A stretch of 14,303 bases of DNA from an uncultured Bacteroidota bacterium (GTDB lineage: Bacteria > Bacteroidota > Bacteroidia > Chitinophagales > Chitinophagaceae): positions 1-14,303 of the forward strand of contig CAIWKU010000123.1 of NCBI GenBank assembly GCA_903913355.1. The letters run 5' to 3'. The notes below the pieces were generated by a model. It was not told the origin of the DNA. It worked only from the letters and a program-made list of their open reading frames with translations, and did not search any database. Shown piece by piece: positions 6,681-14,303 of the stretch (position 1 is its first letter; every line of letters starts with the position of its first letter). The position numbers and the translations under genes were made by a program.

Positions 6681-9023
6681 CTATTTTGCTTGTCCCCAGC
6701 TATTGGCTTCTATCGTTGGAATAGGTAAAGGGATTATTTCAAAGGAGATAGGTTGAACACCTGTATAAAGAATGGCTTCCTCTCCTTTTCTGAGGTATAA
6801 TTTACATTTTCCATTCTCCAACTTCTCCACCCTGGCAGTAGCCGACCCTGCAATATGAATATCTCCCGCTAAATCGGATTGAATAATACAAGGTTCACCA
6901 GTTAGGCTTTTTACAGAAATAAACCTGGTTTTTCCATTTTTCCGAACTGCACTTACCAGGAATCCGCCTTCGGTTCTAAGTTGGTAAAAACTGGCATCCT
7001 GCCATGAACCGGGCATGGCGGGAAAAATACGGATGGTTCCACCCCAGCTTTGCAGGAGCATATCCAGCATACAACGGGAGGCCGAAATGGGTGATTCAAA
7101 TGTAGGGTTTTCTCTTTCGCTATAAAATGTGTTCTGGGTTAAGGTAGGAATTCTGGCTGGGGATGGGGGCACACCAAAACGGGGAAGGATTTCGAGTGAA
7201 CGGTTTAACCATTTAAGTGAACTATCCCCTTCTCCCAAGGCTGCCCATAATGATGATGCCCCTGAAAATTTATAAATGCAGTTATCGCCATCTAAATCAG
7301 TATAATGCTGAATAGATTTATGCATAAGGGGAATCCTTTCGGGTGAATTCTCAATATTCATATCATAGAGGGGAAATATCGAAAACAGGTGACTATAATG
7401 ACGGTGTGGCTTAGCAAAAGGAACATCCTTCCCTATCATGATTCCATTTTCATCGGTAGGGTAATCGGCCATTTTAGAAAGTGTTTCCTTCCATCTTGGC
7501 AATAATGAATCCTTGATCTGTAAACGATTGTTTATATCAATCAGTGTTTGAAAACCCCATCTTGCCAATGCGATGTTGAGGCTGGTTTCTTTTGCATTGC
7601 CATATTCATCTGAATAGGAATAGGGAATATGGTATAATCCATCTTCCCCCTTATACAGTATCCTAAGGTATACATTGAAAGCCCGCCGCATTAATGGATA
7701 TATTTTTATTCTTAGCTCTTCATCATCCATTAACCTTCGGTTATACAAATAATACATCTGCATAAGCCAGGGCAAGACAATAATATTTATCTCCTTGGTA
7801 TTTTGGGGATCGTCTGAAAGAAACAATGGGTTATACAAATCATCATACCCAACGGGGTTCCTGATACCTGCGCAATCATTTTGGAATGCAAGGGGTACAT
7901 TTTTAATGAGTTGATCGGTATGCCTGTCGAGCAGCCGGAATAAGTTTTCTTCGATATCCGAATGATTGGTTATTCCCAATGTATAATAAGTAAGCTGAAC
8001 ATTCAAATTCATCCAAAGCAAAGGCCATGAAGTAGGTTTAAACCAGGGACCCAGCAGATCAATAACAGGTTTACCCGGATGGGTTGCGCTTGCCAGTTTG
8101 TAGAGTTGTATCCAGTAAAAACTTTCCAACCGGCCATTTGGGATAGAGATGAAACTTGCCGGGTAAAAATGATGCCACCAATTTCGGTGTTGCTTCTCCA
8201 ATTCAATTATTGATTTTCTTTGCCCTGCTTTTATTGTTGCCAATGCATCTATCGCTGAACCGGAACCTGGTTTTCTATATTTTCCCCATCGGTTGGCAAC
8301 TGTAACCAAGATTGTTCTGGAGTTATCCTTATTTTTTTCTTCACTCCAGGCAGTTGCATAATCATCGCCCATTAAAAGAGGCTGCGTAATGATTTCAATA
8401 CCCTCTTTTTTAGATATTTGAAATGGTGGGTTCTGCTGATAAGGCACATTCAATTCTAATCCCATTGCTCTTTTCGCAATATATCTTGCGCTCTGTGCCA
8501 ATTGGGGTCTGAAAGAAAATGTAGCCCCATTTTCTTTACCAGTGGCCTTCATGTTAATAACTACCAGTTCTTCATCAGAAGGTACAAAACAACGAAAAGA
8601 AAGGCTTCCTTCCGTAGTAATGATCTCAGCCCTGATCTCAGCGTTCCATAAATCGTTGCGCATCTTACATTGAATGATTTTTCCCATCGGGGATAATAAC
8701 AATTGACCTATTGGTAAACGTGAAGTTTCATACGCACTAGGTGCCGGGGTTCGATGATCGTAAACATCTGTTCTGCCAATTTCAAATCTAATTGTATTTA
8801 CTAACTGGTCATCCTTGAATAGGATAGCACCTAATAACCCATTCCCAATAAAAGCACCGTCAAAATAATCCTTAGGCACACTGTTCCATACCAGATCATG
8901 TTGTGCCAAAAAATTTTCCCAATTTATTTTAAGGGTAAGGAGGCTTTTCTCTGTTTTAGTTTGCGCTACAGCAAACACAATAGAGAATACAGAGAATAGA
9001 ATGGTACTGATTATTTTTTTCAT
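6681..9023 (-). CDS. Divergent GH95-like exported glycosidase homologue, probable catalytic base missing
   Basis: This 780-residue protein has a Sec signal (cleavage near residue 21, AVAQ). Its N-terminal region carries the GH95-type beta-sandwich motif YFDGAFIGNGLLGAILF (53-69) with EIGRTDVYDHR (81-91). The (alpha/alpha)6 region has MNLNVQL (338-344), matching the Asn-x-Asn motif of GH95, SYSDEYG (469-475), matching the acid-bearing segment with Glu473, and HRHYSHL (540-546), shared with the neighbouring GH95. Where GH95 enzymes have F-Q-I-D-G-N-F with the Asp base, this protein has F-E-S-P-I-S-A (642-648), so the Asp position holds Pro645. A Trp (337) also replaces the sugar-binding His. 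It starts 2 bases after the stop codon of the true GH95 and is surely co-transcribed. It may use another base such as Glu643, recognise a different sugar, or act without catalysis. Superfamily is secure; activity is unknown. Confidence 0.8.
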   Translation of the reverse strand: MKKIISTILFSVFSIVFAVAQTKTEKSLLTLKINWENFLAQHDLVWNSVPKDYFDGAFIGNGLLGAILFKDDQLVNTIRFEIGRTDVYDHRTPAPSAYETSRLPIGQLLLSPMGKIIQCKMRNDLWNAEIRAEIITTEGSLSFRCFVPSDEELVVINMKATGKENGATFSFRPQLAQSARYIAKRAMGLELNVPYQQNPPFQISKKEGIEIITQPLLMGDDYATAWSEEKNKDNSRTILVTVANRWGKYRKPGSGSAIDALATIKAGQRKSIIELEKQHRNWWHHFYPASFISIPNGRLESFYWIQLYKLASATHPGKPVIDLLGPWFKPTSWPLLWMNLNVQLTYYTLGITNHSDIEENLFRLLDRHTDQLIKNVPLAFQNDCAGIRNPVGYDDLYNPLFLSDDPQNTKEINIIVLPWLMQMYYLYNRRLMDDEELRIKIYPLMRRAFNVYLRILYKGEDGLYHIPYSYSDEYGNAKETSLNIALARWGFQTLIDINNRLQIKDSLLPRWKETLSKMADYPTDENGIMIGKDVPFAKPHRHYSHLFSIFPLYDMNIENSPERIPLMHKSIQHYTDLDGDNCIYKFSGASSLWAALGEGDSSLKWLNRSLEILPRFGVPPSPARIPTLTQNTFYSERENPTFESPISASRCMLDMLLQSWGGTIRIFPAMPGSWQDASFYQLRTEGGFLVSAVRKNGKTRFISVKSLTGEPCIIQSDLAGDIHIAGSATARVEKLENGKCKLYLRKGEEAILYTGVQPISFEIIPLPIPTIEANSWGQAK

Positions 9024-9025
9024 GT

Positions 9026-11446
9026 TTACTTATTCTTTGCTATTGGTTGCATATTCTCATTCAATTCTACTGTTTTACCTGCTTTTATCATTAGCGTTTT
9101 TGTTTTCCCGCTATACCGGACGGTAACCTTGCCTTCTTTATCTGCTCGTATTGCAGCTTTGCTAAGCTGACCATTCTTCCAAATGATATCTACAGTATAT
9201 GCTCCCCTTGCCCTTAACCCATGAATAGAACCATCTGGCCATTGTGCAGGTAAAGCAGGTAATAAATCAATCCCATCATTCTGTGATTGCAATATCATTT
9301 CTGTAATAGCAGCAGTTCCACCAAAATTTCCATCTATTTGGAATGGGGGGTGTGTATCAAATAAATTATCCAATGTACTTTTTCGCAAAAGATCATTCAG
9401 GTTATCAACTGCTTTTTCAGGCTCCAATAACCGCGCATACAGTCCAATAATCCATGCTTTACTCCAGCCGGTATGTCCGCCACCATTTGCTAAACGCCGT
9501 TCTAATGTTTTTTTTGCCGCTTCAAAAAAAACAGGGTCTTTAGGTGTAATCAGATGTAATGGATATACACCCAATAGGTGCGACATATGTCTGTGCCCTG
9601 GTTCCACTTCTTCAAAATCCTTTATCCACTCCTGTATAGTGCCTAAAGCAGATACTTGTAAAGGAGGTAGTTTTTTTTGTGCTGACAACACTTTTGTAAC
9701 CAGTTCTTTATCTACATGCAGGATGCTTGCGGAATGAACAAAACTATTAAACAGGGCGTTGATAATATGCTGGTCAATCGTTGGAGCATAGGTCATTTGT
9801 GATTTTTGTTTCTTATCAGTACCAGGTACAAAAAAACTATTCTCGGGAGAATGTGATGGGTTGGTTACCAGGTATCCTTCAGGCGAAGTAACCAGATAAT
9901 CAAGCACAAATTCAACAGATCCTTTAATGAGAGGATACGCTATTTTTTTAAGGAAGCCAGTATCCCCGGTAAATTCAAAATGATCATACAATGGGAATGT
10001 CATCCATGGGCCATCCATTGGAGTTATCCCCCATACTCCATCCATGATACCGGTTCTTCCAAATGGATCGGTAAGGTGGTGAATCGTCCACCCGTTGGCA
10101 CCATACGTTTCTTTGGCAGTAACCATACCCGGCACAACCAGTTGCTGCATAAATCCAGCCAATGGCAAAGCAGTTTCTGCAAGGTTACCTGATTCTGCAG
10201 GCCAATAATTCATTTGCAGATTGATATTGGTATGAAAATCGGCATTCCAAGGTGCATCATATAAGTCATTCCAGATACCCTGAAGATTTGCCGGAAGACG
10301 TCCAGGCTTTCGGGAAGATCCCATCAGCAGATAACGACCATATTGATAATATAGACTGATCAAACCGTTATCAGTTTTACCTGTTTTCATTCTTGCCAAC
10401 CGTTCATCTGTTGCCAAGTTTCGATTTTCATCTTCCCCTAATGAGAAATGAACCCGATCAAAAAAGGATTGATGATCTTTTTGATGAATCATTTTTAATT
10501 GGGCCGGAGTATACACAGAAGCTTTTGAAATCAGTCGCTGACAAACAGGCAAGGGCTTGATTAAGCTATCCATATCCAGTTTAGCTAAATCGTAATTGGT
10601 TGCGCCAGTCAGTAAAATCACAATGTTTTTTACAGACCTCAACTCGAAGCCCGCTCCTCTTTCTCCCTGAAAAGAACTGGCTCTGCCATCAATAGAAAGA
10701 ATCTTCATTGCGGCAGCATAACGCATATGTTTTCCTTCCGGACCCTGGTTAGGAGATAAAGTATCAATGATTTGTCCAGTGTAAAATACCAACCTGCCCT
10801 TTTCTCCATAATGATTCTCATAAAACGTTTTGGTAAACACGGATTTCTTTCGTTTTGCTGCATTTTCATTATCAGGATTATATTCCCTTGATAGGATCAT
10901 CTCTGCATCAAAAGCTTTTTCTGCAGAGATGCTGATCACTAGCACATCCTGTGGAGCTGAAGCGTATACCTCTTGTATGATATGATTATCCCCAATTGTA
11001 TAGTCAGTTTGTGCAATACCAGTATGTAGATTTAGTGATCTTTTATAGATGGTGGGGGTTTCTTTCCAATGGTAATTGATAAATAGATTTCCCAAAGGCT
11101 GATAAGACCGGATATTCCGCGGGGTTCCCACCAGGAATTTATTTGAGAGCTCCAGTGCTTTTGCATAATTGCCTATAAAGATAATTTCCTGAATTTCCTT
11201 CAAATGTGCTTTTGCTTCCGGGTTATTATTATTAATCTTAGCCCCTGCCCAAACACTTTCTTCATTCAATTGAATATTTTCATGTTGAAAATCGCCAAAT
11301 ACCATCGCTCCTAATCGTCCGTTACCAACTGGCAGGGCCTCGGTCCATTTGGCAGCAGGCTTTTTATACCACAGTTCCGGGTCTGGCGTTTGTGTATATG
11401 CACTTAGAAAACTAAGCATCAGGAAAGCTAAGAATCCATTTTTCAT
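9026..11446 (-). CDS. GH95 alpha-L-fucosidase-type glycosidase
   Basis: The start at 11446 gives 806 residues with a normal signal peptide (MKNGFLAFLMLSFLSAYTQ) 16 bases after the preceding stop; an in-frame ATG at 11509 would bury the signal and overlap the upstream gene. Domains follow the family order: N-terminal beta-sandwich with WTEALPVGNGRLGAMVFG (about 34-51) and QLNEESVWAG, linker, (alpha/alpha)6 catalytic barrel, and C-terminal strands. All catalytic residues appear intact: HTNIN with Asn407 and Asn409, SPEN with general acid Glu535, and QIDGNFGG with Asp705, which activates the Asn in this inverting mechanism. His405, two residues before the first Asn, is the residue I recall in alpha-L-fucosidases, whereas alpha-L-galactosidases of GH95 have Thr there. 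Fucose release is therefore the better guess. It is followed 2 bases later by its divergent paralogue. Confidence 0.93.
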   Translation of the reverse strand: MKNGFLAFLMLSFLSAYTQTPDPELWYKKPAAKWTEALPVGNGRLGAMVFGDFQHENIQLNEESVWAGAKINNNNPEAKAHLKEIQEIIFIGNYAKALELSNKFLVGTPRNIRSYQPLGNLFINYHWKETPTIYKRSLNLHTGIAQTDYTIGDNHIIQEVYASAPQDVLVISISAEKAFDAEMILSREYNPDNENAAKRKKSVFTKTFYENHYGEKGRLVFYTGQIIDTLSPNQGPEGKHMRYAAAMKILSIDGRASSFQGERGAGFELRSVKNIVILLTGATNYDLAKLDMDSLIKPLPVCQRLISKASVYTPAQLKMIHQKDHQSFFDRVHFSLGEDENRNLATDERLARMKTGKTDNGLISLYYQYGRYLLMGSSRKPGRLPANLQGIWNDLYDAPWNADFHTNINLQMNYWPAESGNLAETALPLAGFMQQLVVPGMVTAKETYGANGWTIHHLTDPFGRTGIMDGVWGITPMDGPWMTFPLYDHFEFTGDTGFLKKIAYPLIKGSVEFVLDYLVTSPEGYLVTNPSHSPENSFFVPGTDKKQKSQMTYAPTIDQHIINALFNSFVHSASILHVDKELVTKVLSAQKKLPPLQVSALGTIQEWIKDFEEVEPGHRHMSHLLGVYPLHLITPKDPVFFEAAKKTLERRLANGGGHTGWSKAWIIGLYARLLEPEKAVDNLNDLLRKSTLDNLFDTHPPFQIDGNFGGTAAITEMILQSQNDGIDLLPALPAQWPDGSIHGLRARGAYTVDIIWKNGQLSKAAIRADKEGKVTVRYSGKTKTLMIKAGKTVELNENMQPIAKNK

Positions 11447-11462
11447 ACTTTTGTTTTTAGTT

Positions 11463-13397
11463 CTATTGATATTTACCCATAATTTCTTTACCAATATCGT
11501 TTCCATCAATATTGAATAAAAAATTCTTTGGCAATGCCACCGGGTTATAATACTCGATTCTTTTTTTATTGATAATATCTGCTTTCACCCCTAATTTACC
11601 AGCCAGTGTATTCACAGATATGTCGAGAATTCCATTTGCATTATTAATATCAACTTTTGCCTGCAATACCGCCTGTCTGAATTTTTTAAAATCAGCGTCT
11701 GTGTGAATTCCTTCTGCTGTTTTCCACCACATAGCGATGATTGCTTTTCCATTTGCAGGATGCTGTAAGGTGAGCCGGAGTGCTTTATTATTTTGTAATT
11801 GAAATTTTTCTCTTGAAGAATTGTAAGTAAATCCATCATTATATAAAGCCGCTTTTGTACCGGGATCTGCATTGTCCCAAAGAAACCGGAAAGCAATTCC
11901 CACATCTTCAAAACGAGCAAAGAATGTTTTGGTATCATCCAGGGTTTGTGAAGTTCCATTTGCCGGCACGCTGATTTTTTGCTCCCCCAACCAAATCTCA
12001 TCAAATACATCCGGAAGAATAATTGTTGAGTTTAGATATGGTTTGATGCAGTTATGGTCTTTTTCTCCAGCAACCAACATCACGAATTCTCCTTTGTTTT
12101 GTGCAGATTGCATAAATGGCATCAGGTGTCTTGTTTTGCCCCATCCTCCATTAGCAGGGTAATTGGGTGGCATTAAATTTTTCATCTTCTCTCCCATTCC
12201 TGTTGCACCCCAGGTTCCATAGTGATCATCTCTGCCTTCCATCACAAAAACGATATTGGGCATGGCGGGCACTTTTTTACTACTTAAGTATGCTACGAAA
12301 GCTTTATCATCCGGACTATATGACTGGTTTGAGGAAGCCAGGGAAATTTTTTGACCCCGGTAATCACAGGCGAATGTATGTGGCAAACTATCCCATCTTT
12401 GCACAATAAATCGGTTACTTTTACTCATTAATTCCTTTTGTTGTGCCGATAACCCTAATTTTTGTAGAGCTGATAAACAAATCTGATGGAACAGATGTGT
12501 ATTATTATTTACACCACCCAATAAAGGATTAAAATATTTTTCTTCTAAAAGATCTCTACCAAAAACCCGGTTATAATCGCGACTATGTGCGCCTCCAAGA
12601 TACCCGCCCTGTTGATTATAATGGGCACTCAGATCTGTAATAAATAGTTTCAGAGCATCCCCGGCTTTTGCTTTGATATCAGTATCCGTTGAGAAAGTAT
12701 AGATCAATAGTAAAGACTCAAGGTCTACACCACAATAGGTAGGGCTATCATATTCCCGATTCCCATAATTCGCTACATGTTTTAACCATTGATTTAAATA
12801 GGTGCGACCTTCTTCAATAATGGCAGGTTGTTTATATATCTGGCCGTAAGCAACAAAGTTCCAGATTCTCATCACAAAGATGTTGGTGTAGGATATACGG
12901 ACTTCCTGATTACGGGCACCCTTTATTGCGAGCGCAAATATTTCGTCGAGTGTTTCCCTTGCTTTACCCGACAATCTATCATTAAATAATATTTTAACAG
13001 GTAGTCCGTATTGCATACAAAATTCCACATTGTTCCCATCGCCAATATCGCTGCCTGTTTCTGTCCAACCCCAAAAAATATTGCCATAGCTTTTGCCCAG
13101 ATTGGGGTCATTTACCACCCGTGTTTGCACTTTTTTTAACAACCATTCTATTTGCTCTGGTTGTAAGAATCTGGCATCTAAAGCATCCAATAAGAAAAGA
13201 AACCAATCACGCACACCCAATTGCGGAGGATCTTTTTGCATAGCAATCCATTGCTGCTTAAGTTCTGTTAATCGTTCAGTTGGATTGGGCATTTGGGGTA
13301 TAGCATATATGGATTCATTTTGTGCAAATACTTGCTGAGACAAAAGAAAAACTAAAGCAAACCACCATTTTGTAGAACTGGGTAATTGATGTCTCAT
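11463..13397 (-). CDS. Exported protein of unknown family, alpha/alpha-toroid lyase-like
   Basis: I do not recognise a named family for this 644-residue protein. It has a Sec signal (MRHQLPSSTKWWFALVFLLSQQVFAQ, cleavage near 26). Residues about 40-370 are helix-rich and the rest strand-rich, the two-part layout of toroid polysaccharide lyases. SYTNIFVMRIWN (169-180) and REYDSPTYCGVDLESL (214-229) resemble the Asn-bearing helix and the E-x-x-S-P-x-Y segment around the catalytic Tyr in those enzymes; Asn172 and Tyr221 are 49 residues apart, the same spacing as Asn192 and Tyr241 in the other lyase candidate at 3610-5334. GGAHSRDYNRVFG (268-280) and GGWGKTRHLMPF (417-428) look like further active-site loops. 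The gene lies 19 bases after GH27 and 16 before GH95, so it is part of the same glycan operon. A lyase on a uronic-acid-containing glycan is the favoured inference; confidence in the exact reaction is low. Confidence 0.55.
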   Translation of the reverse strand: MRHQLPSSTKWWFALVFLLSQQVFAQNESIYAIPQMPNPTERLTELKQQWIAMQKDPPQLGVRDWFLFLLDALDARFLQPEQIEWLLKKVQTRVVNDPNLGKSYGNIFWGWTETGSDIGDGNNVEFCMQYGLPVKILFNDRLSGKARETLDEIFALAIKGARNQEVRISYTNIFVMRIWNFVAYGQIYKQPAIIEEGRTYLNQWLKHVANYGNREYDSPTYCGVDLESLLLIYTFSTDTDIKAKAGDALKLFITDLSAHYNQQGGYLGGAHSRDYNRVFGRDLLEEKYFNPLLGGVNNNTHLFHQICLSALQKLGLSAQQKELMSKSNRFIVQRWDSLPHTFACDYRGQKISLASSNQSYSPDDKAFVAYLSSKKVPAMPNIVFVMEGRDDHYGTWGATGMGEKMKNLMPPNYPANGGWGKTRHLMPFMQSAQNKGEFVMLVAGEKDHNCIKPYLNSTIILPDVFDEIWLGEQKISVPANGTSQTLDDTKTFFARFEDVGIAFRFLWDNADPGTKAALYNDGFTYNSSREKFQLQNNKALRLTLQHPANGKAIIAMWWKTAEGIHTDADFKKFRQAVLQAKVDINNANGILDISVNTLAGKLGVKADIINKKRIEYYNPVALPKNFLFNIDGNDIGKEIMGKYQ

Positions 13398-13416
13398 TGT
13401 AATATATTTATTGATT

Positions 13417-14303
13417 TTATTTTACCGGGTATAATCTTAACATCACTACCCCATGGTAACGGATACTTGTTTTGAAAAAATTACTGAATACTCCTTCTTC
13501 TTTTTGCTTCCAAACATTTCGCAATTTCCATTTCCCTTTTAACCCTAAGGATGCAAAATCAAATTCAAAATTCCTAGGCTTTTCATCTCCCCATCTGAAA
13601 TAGGATTCCGGGGTTGTTCCGTATCCATCAATATTAAATAAGCCTGCTGCATAAGAACCATCTTCCATGGGTTTCAGCCAAACCTGAATACCGTTTTCAT
13701 TTACTACCAATCGGGCGGGTTTACCCAAAGGGTCCTGGTTGATTTCAATTATTTCATCATTCGCTAATAAATTGAGGGTAAAACTGTCCAATCTTTCAAT
13801 CGGGCAACCAATCAGCATCGGGGCTGCCAATAAACTGAATATGCTTATATGGCTATATTGTTCATCAGGGGTTAACCTTGTAGGATGCAAGACTGGTCCA
13901 ATTGAGACATCTCCTACAATCATCATATCGGGATCTGCCCAATGCCCATGTCCAGTATAAGGGGCCCACTTATCCAGTGTGAACGTGGTTAAAAATAAAC
14001 TGGTCCAGCTGTCTTTTATATCTGGCCCTGTCCGGTACATATTCGCAAGTCTTGCCCAATCTGCTGCTTTTTCAAATGGAGCATTATTGGATAAGCTATA
14101 CACGATATCACGACCTGAATTCTTTAGTGCCTTCGACATTCGTTCAGTAGAAGGAATATCTATTCGCCAATCGTATTTGAGGAAATCAAATCCCCATGCA
14201 GCCATTTGTCTGGCATCATTTTTTTCAAACTGGTAGTTGCCAATTTTATGAAAAGGCTGTTTATTTTTTGCGATCTGCTCTTTGGTTTCTCCACCTGCAG
14301 GTA
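13417..14303 (-). CDS. GH27 glycosidase, alpha-galactosidase type (C-terminal part)
   Basis: The frame is open to the right window edge: residues upstream of the first visible ATG (14205) continue as a sensible family sequence (QPFHKIGNYQFEKNDARQ), so the gene starts outside and about 295 residues are seen. WGFDFLKYDW carries the probable nucleophile Asp (codon 14170-14172), and RTGPDIKDSW carries the Arg and the acid/base Asp (codon 14020-14022) in the R-x-x-x-D arrangement of GH27. HWADPDMMIVG, SIFSLLAAPMLIG and the Asn-Gln-Asp-Pro-Leu-Gly segment are also family marks. The C terminus is the usual beta-domain ending HGVVMLRLYPVK. The Cys normally following KYDW is Arg here. Members cleave alpha-galactosides, alpha-GalNAc or beta-L-arabinopyranosides; the residues that separate these lie partly in the missing half. 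Next gene follows after 19 bases. Confidence 0.92.
   Translation of the reverse strand, partial: PAGGETKEQIAKNKQPFHKIGNYQFEKNDARQMAAWGFDFLKYDWRIDIPSTERMSKALKNSGRDIVYSLSNNAPFEKAADWARLANMYRTGPDIKDSWTSLFLTTFTLDKWAPYTGHGHWADPDMMIVGDVSIGPVLHPTRLTPDEQYSHISIFSLLAAPMLIGCPIERLDSFTLNLLANDEIIEINQDPLGKPARLVVNENGIQVWLKPMEDGSYAAGLFNIDGYGTTPESYFRWGDEKPRNFEFDFASLGLKGKWKLRNVWKQKEEGVFSNFFKTSIRYHGVVMLRLYPVK

Noticed and set aside
8009..8206. 65-codon minus-strand frame inside the GH95-like gene
   Set aside because: It overlaps the helical-barrel region of that gene in another frame; the GH95 motifs continue without interruption across it.
11447..11509. Longer N terminus for the GH95 gene starting at 11509
   Set aside because: It adds 21 mostly charged residues before a clean signal peptide and overlaps the end of the upstream gene by 47 bases. 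The start at 11446 gives a normal exported protein and a 16-base gap.
11612..12010. 132-codon minus-strand frame inside the 644-residue protein gene
   Set aside because: It is an out-of-frame shadow of a continuous, plausible exported protein and has no family features.
1..14303. CRISPR arrays, tRNA or rRNA genes, insertion sequences, phage genes
   Set aside because: No spaced direct repeats, RNA-gene sequences, transposase or phage-like proteins were seen on either strand; the window is densely filled by one co-directional gene run.

Overview
The window looks like a chromosomal glycan-degradation locus of a member of the Bacteroidota, probably a soil or freshwater Chitinophagaceae-type organism. 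The reasons are moderately AT-rich DNA, tightly packed genes that almost all begin with an export signal (several ending in the A-x-A/Q or T-Q type cleavage region common in this phylum), and a set of families (GH95, GH105, GH27, DUF1080, Tat-exported Gfo/Idh/MocA) typical of its polysaccharide utilisation loci. Lineage is inferred from gene content only. No SusC/SusD pair, regulator or inner-membrane transporter lies in the window, so this is an internal or distal part of a larger locus.

All ten genes are on the minus strand and are transcribed from right to left. In order of transcription: a GH27 glycosidase (13417-14303, 5' end outside the window); a 644-residue exported protein resembling alpha/alpha-toroid lyases (11463-13397); a canonical GH95 alpha-L-fucosidase-type enzyme (9026-11446); a divergent GH95-like protein apparently lacking the catalytic base (6681-9023); a 158-bp gap with a LacI-type palindrome and a perfect 11-bp hairpin; a GH105 unsaturated uronyl hydrolase (5368-6522); a Tat-exported candidate lyase of the heparinase superfamily (3610-5334); a parallel beta-helix protein (2388-3599); its usual partner, a diheme c-type cytochrome (1341-2384); and a DUF1080/3-keto-disaccharide hydrolase-type protein (569-1309). 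A strong intrinsic terminator at 468-501 closes this unit. Beyond it starts a Tat-exported Gfo/Idh/MocA oxidoreductase (361 down to the window edge), which therefore probably has its own promoter. Other intergenic gaps are 2 to 33 bp, consistent with one operon, possibly with an internal promoter in front of GH105.

Functional reading (inference): the right half removes neutral side-chain sugars (fucose, galactose or a related sugar) and cleaves uronic-acid-containing backbone or caps by beta-elimination, after which GH105 removes the unsaturated uronic acid. A pectin such as rhamnogalacturonan, an arabinogalactan protein glycan, or another glucuronidated, fucosylated polymer would fit. The left half looks oxidative: an exported NAD(P)-type sugar oxidoreductase, a DUF1080 protein and a diheme cytochrome paired with a beta-helix protein. 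Together these could form a periplasmic route that oxidises a glycoside and then cleaves it. That combination, and the two unassigned toroid-like proteins, are the most interesting parts of the window.
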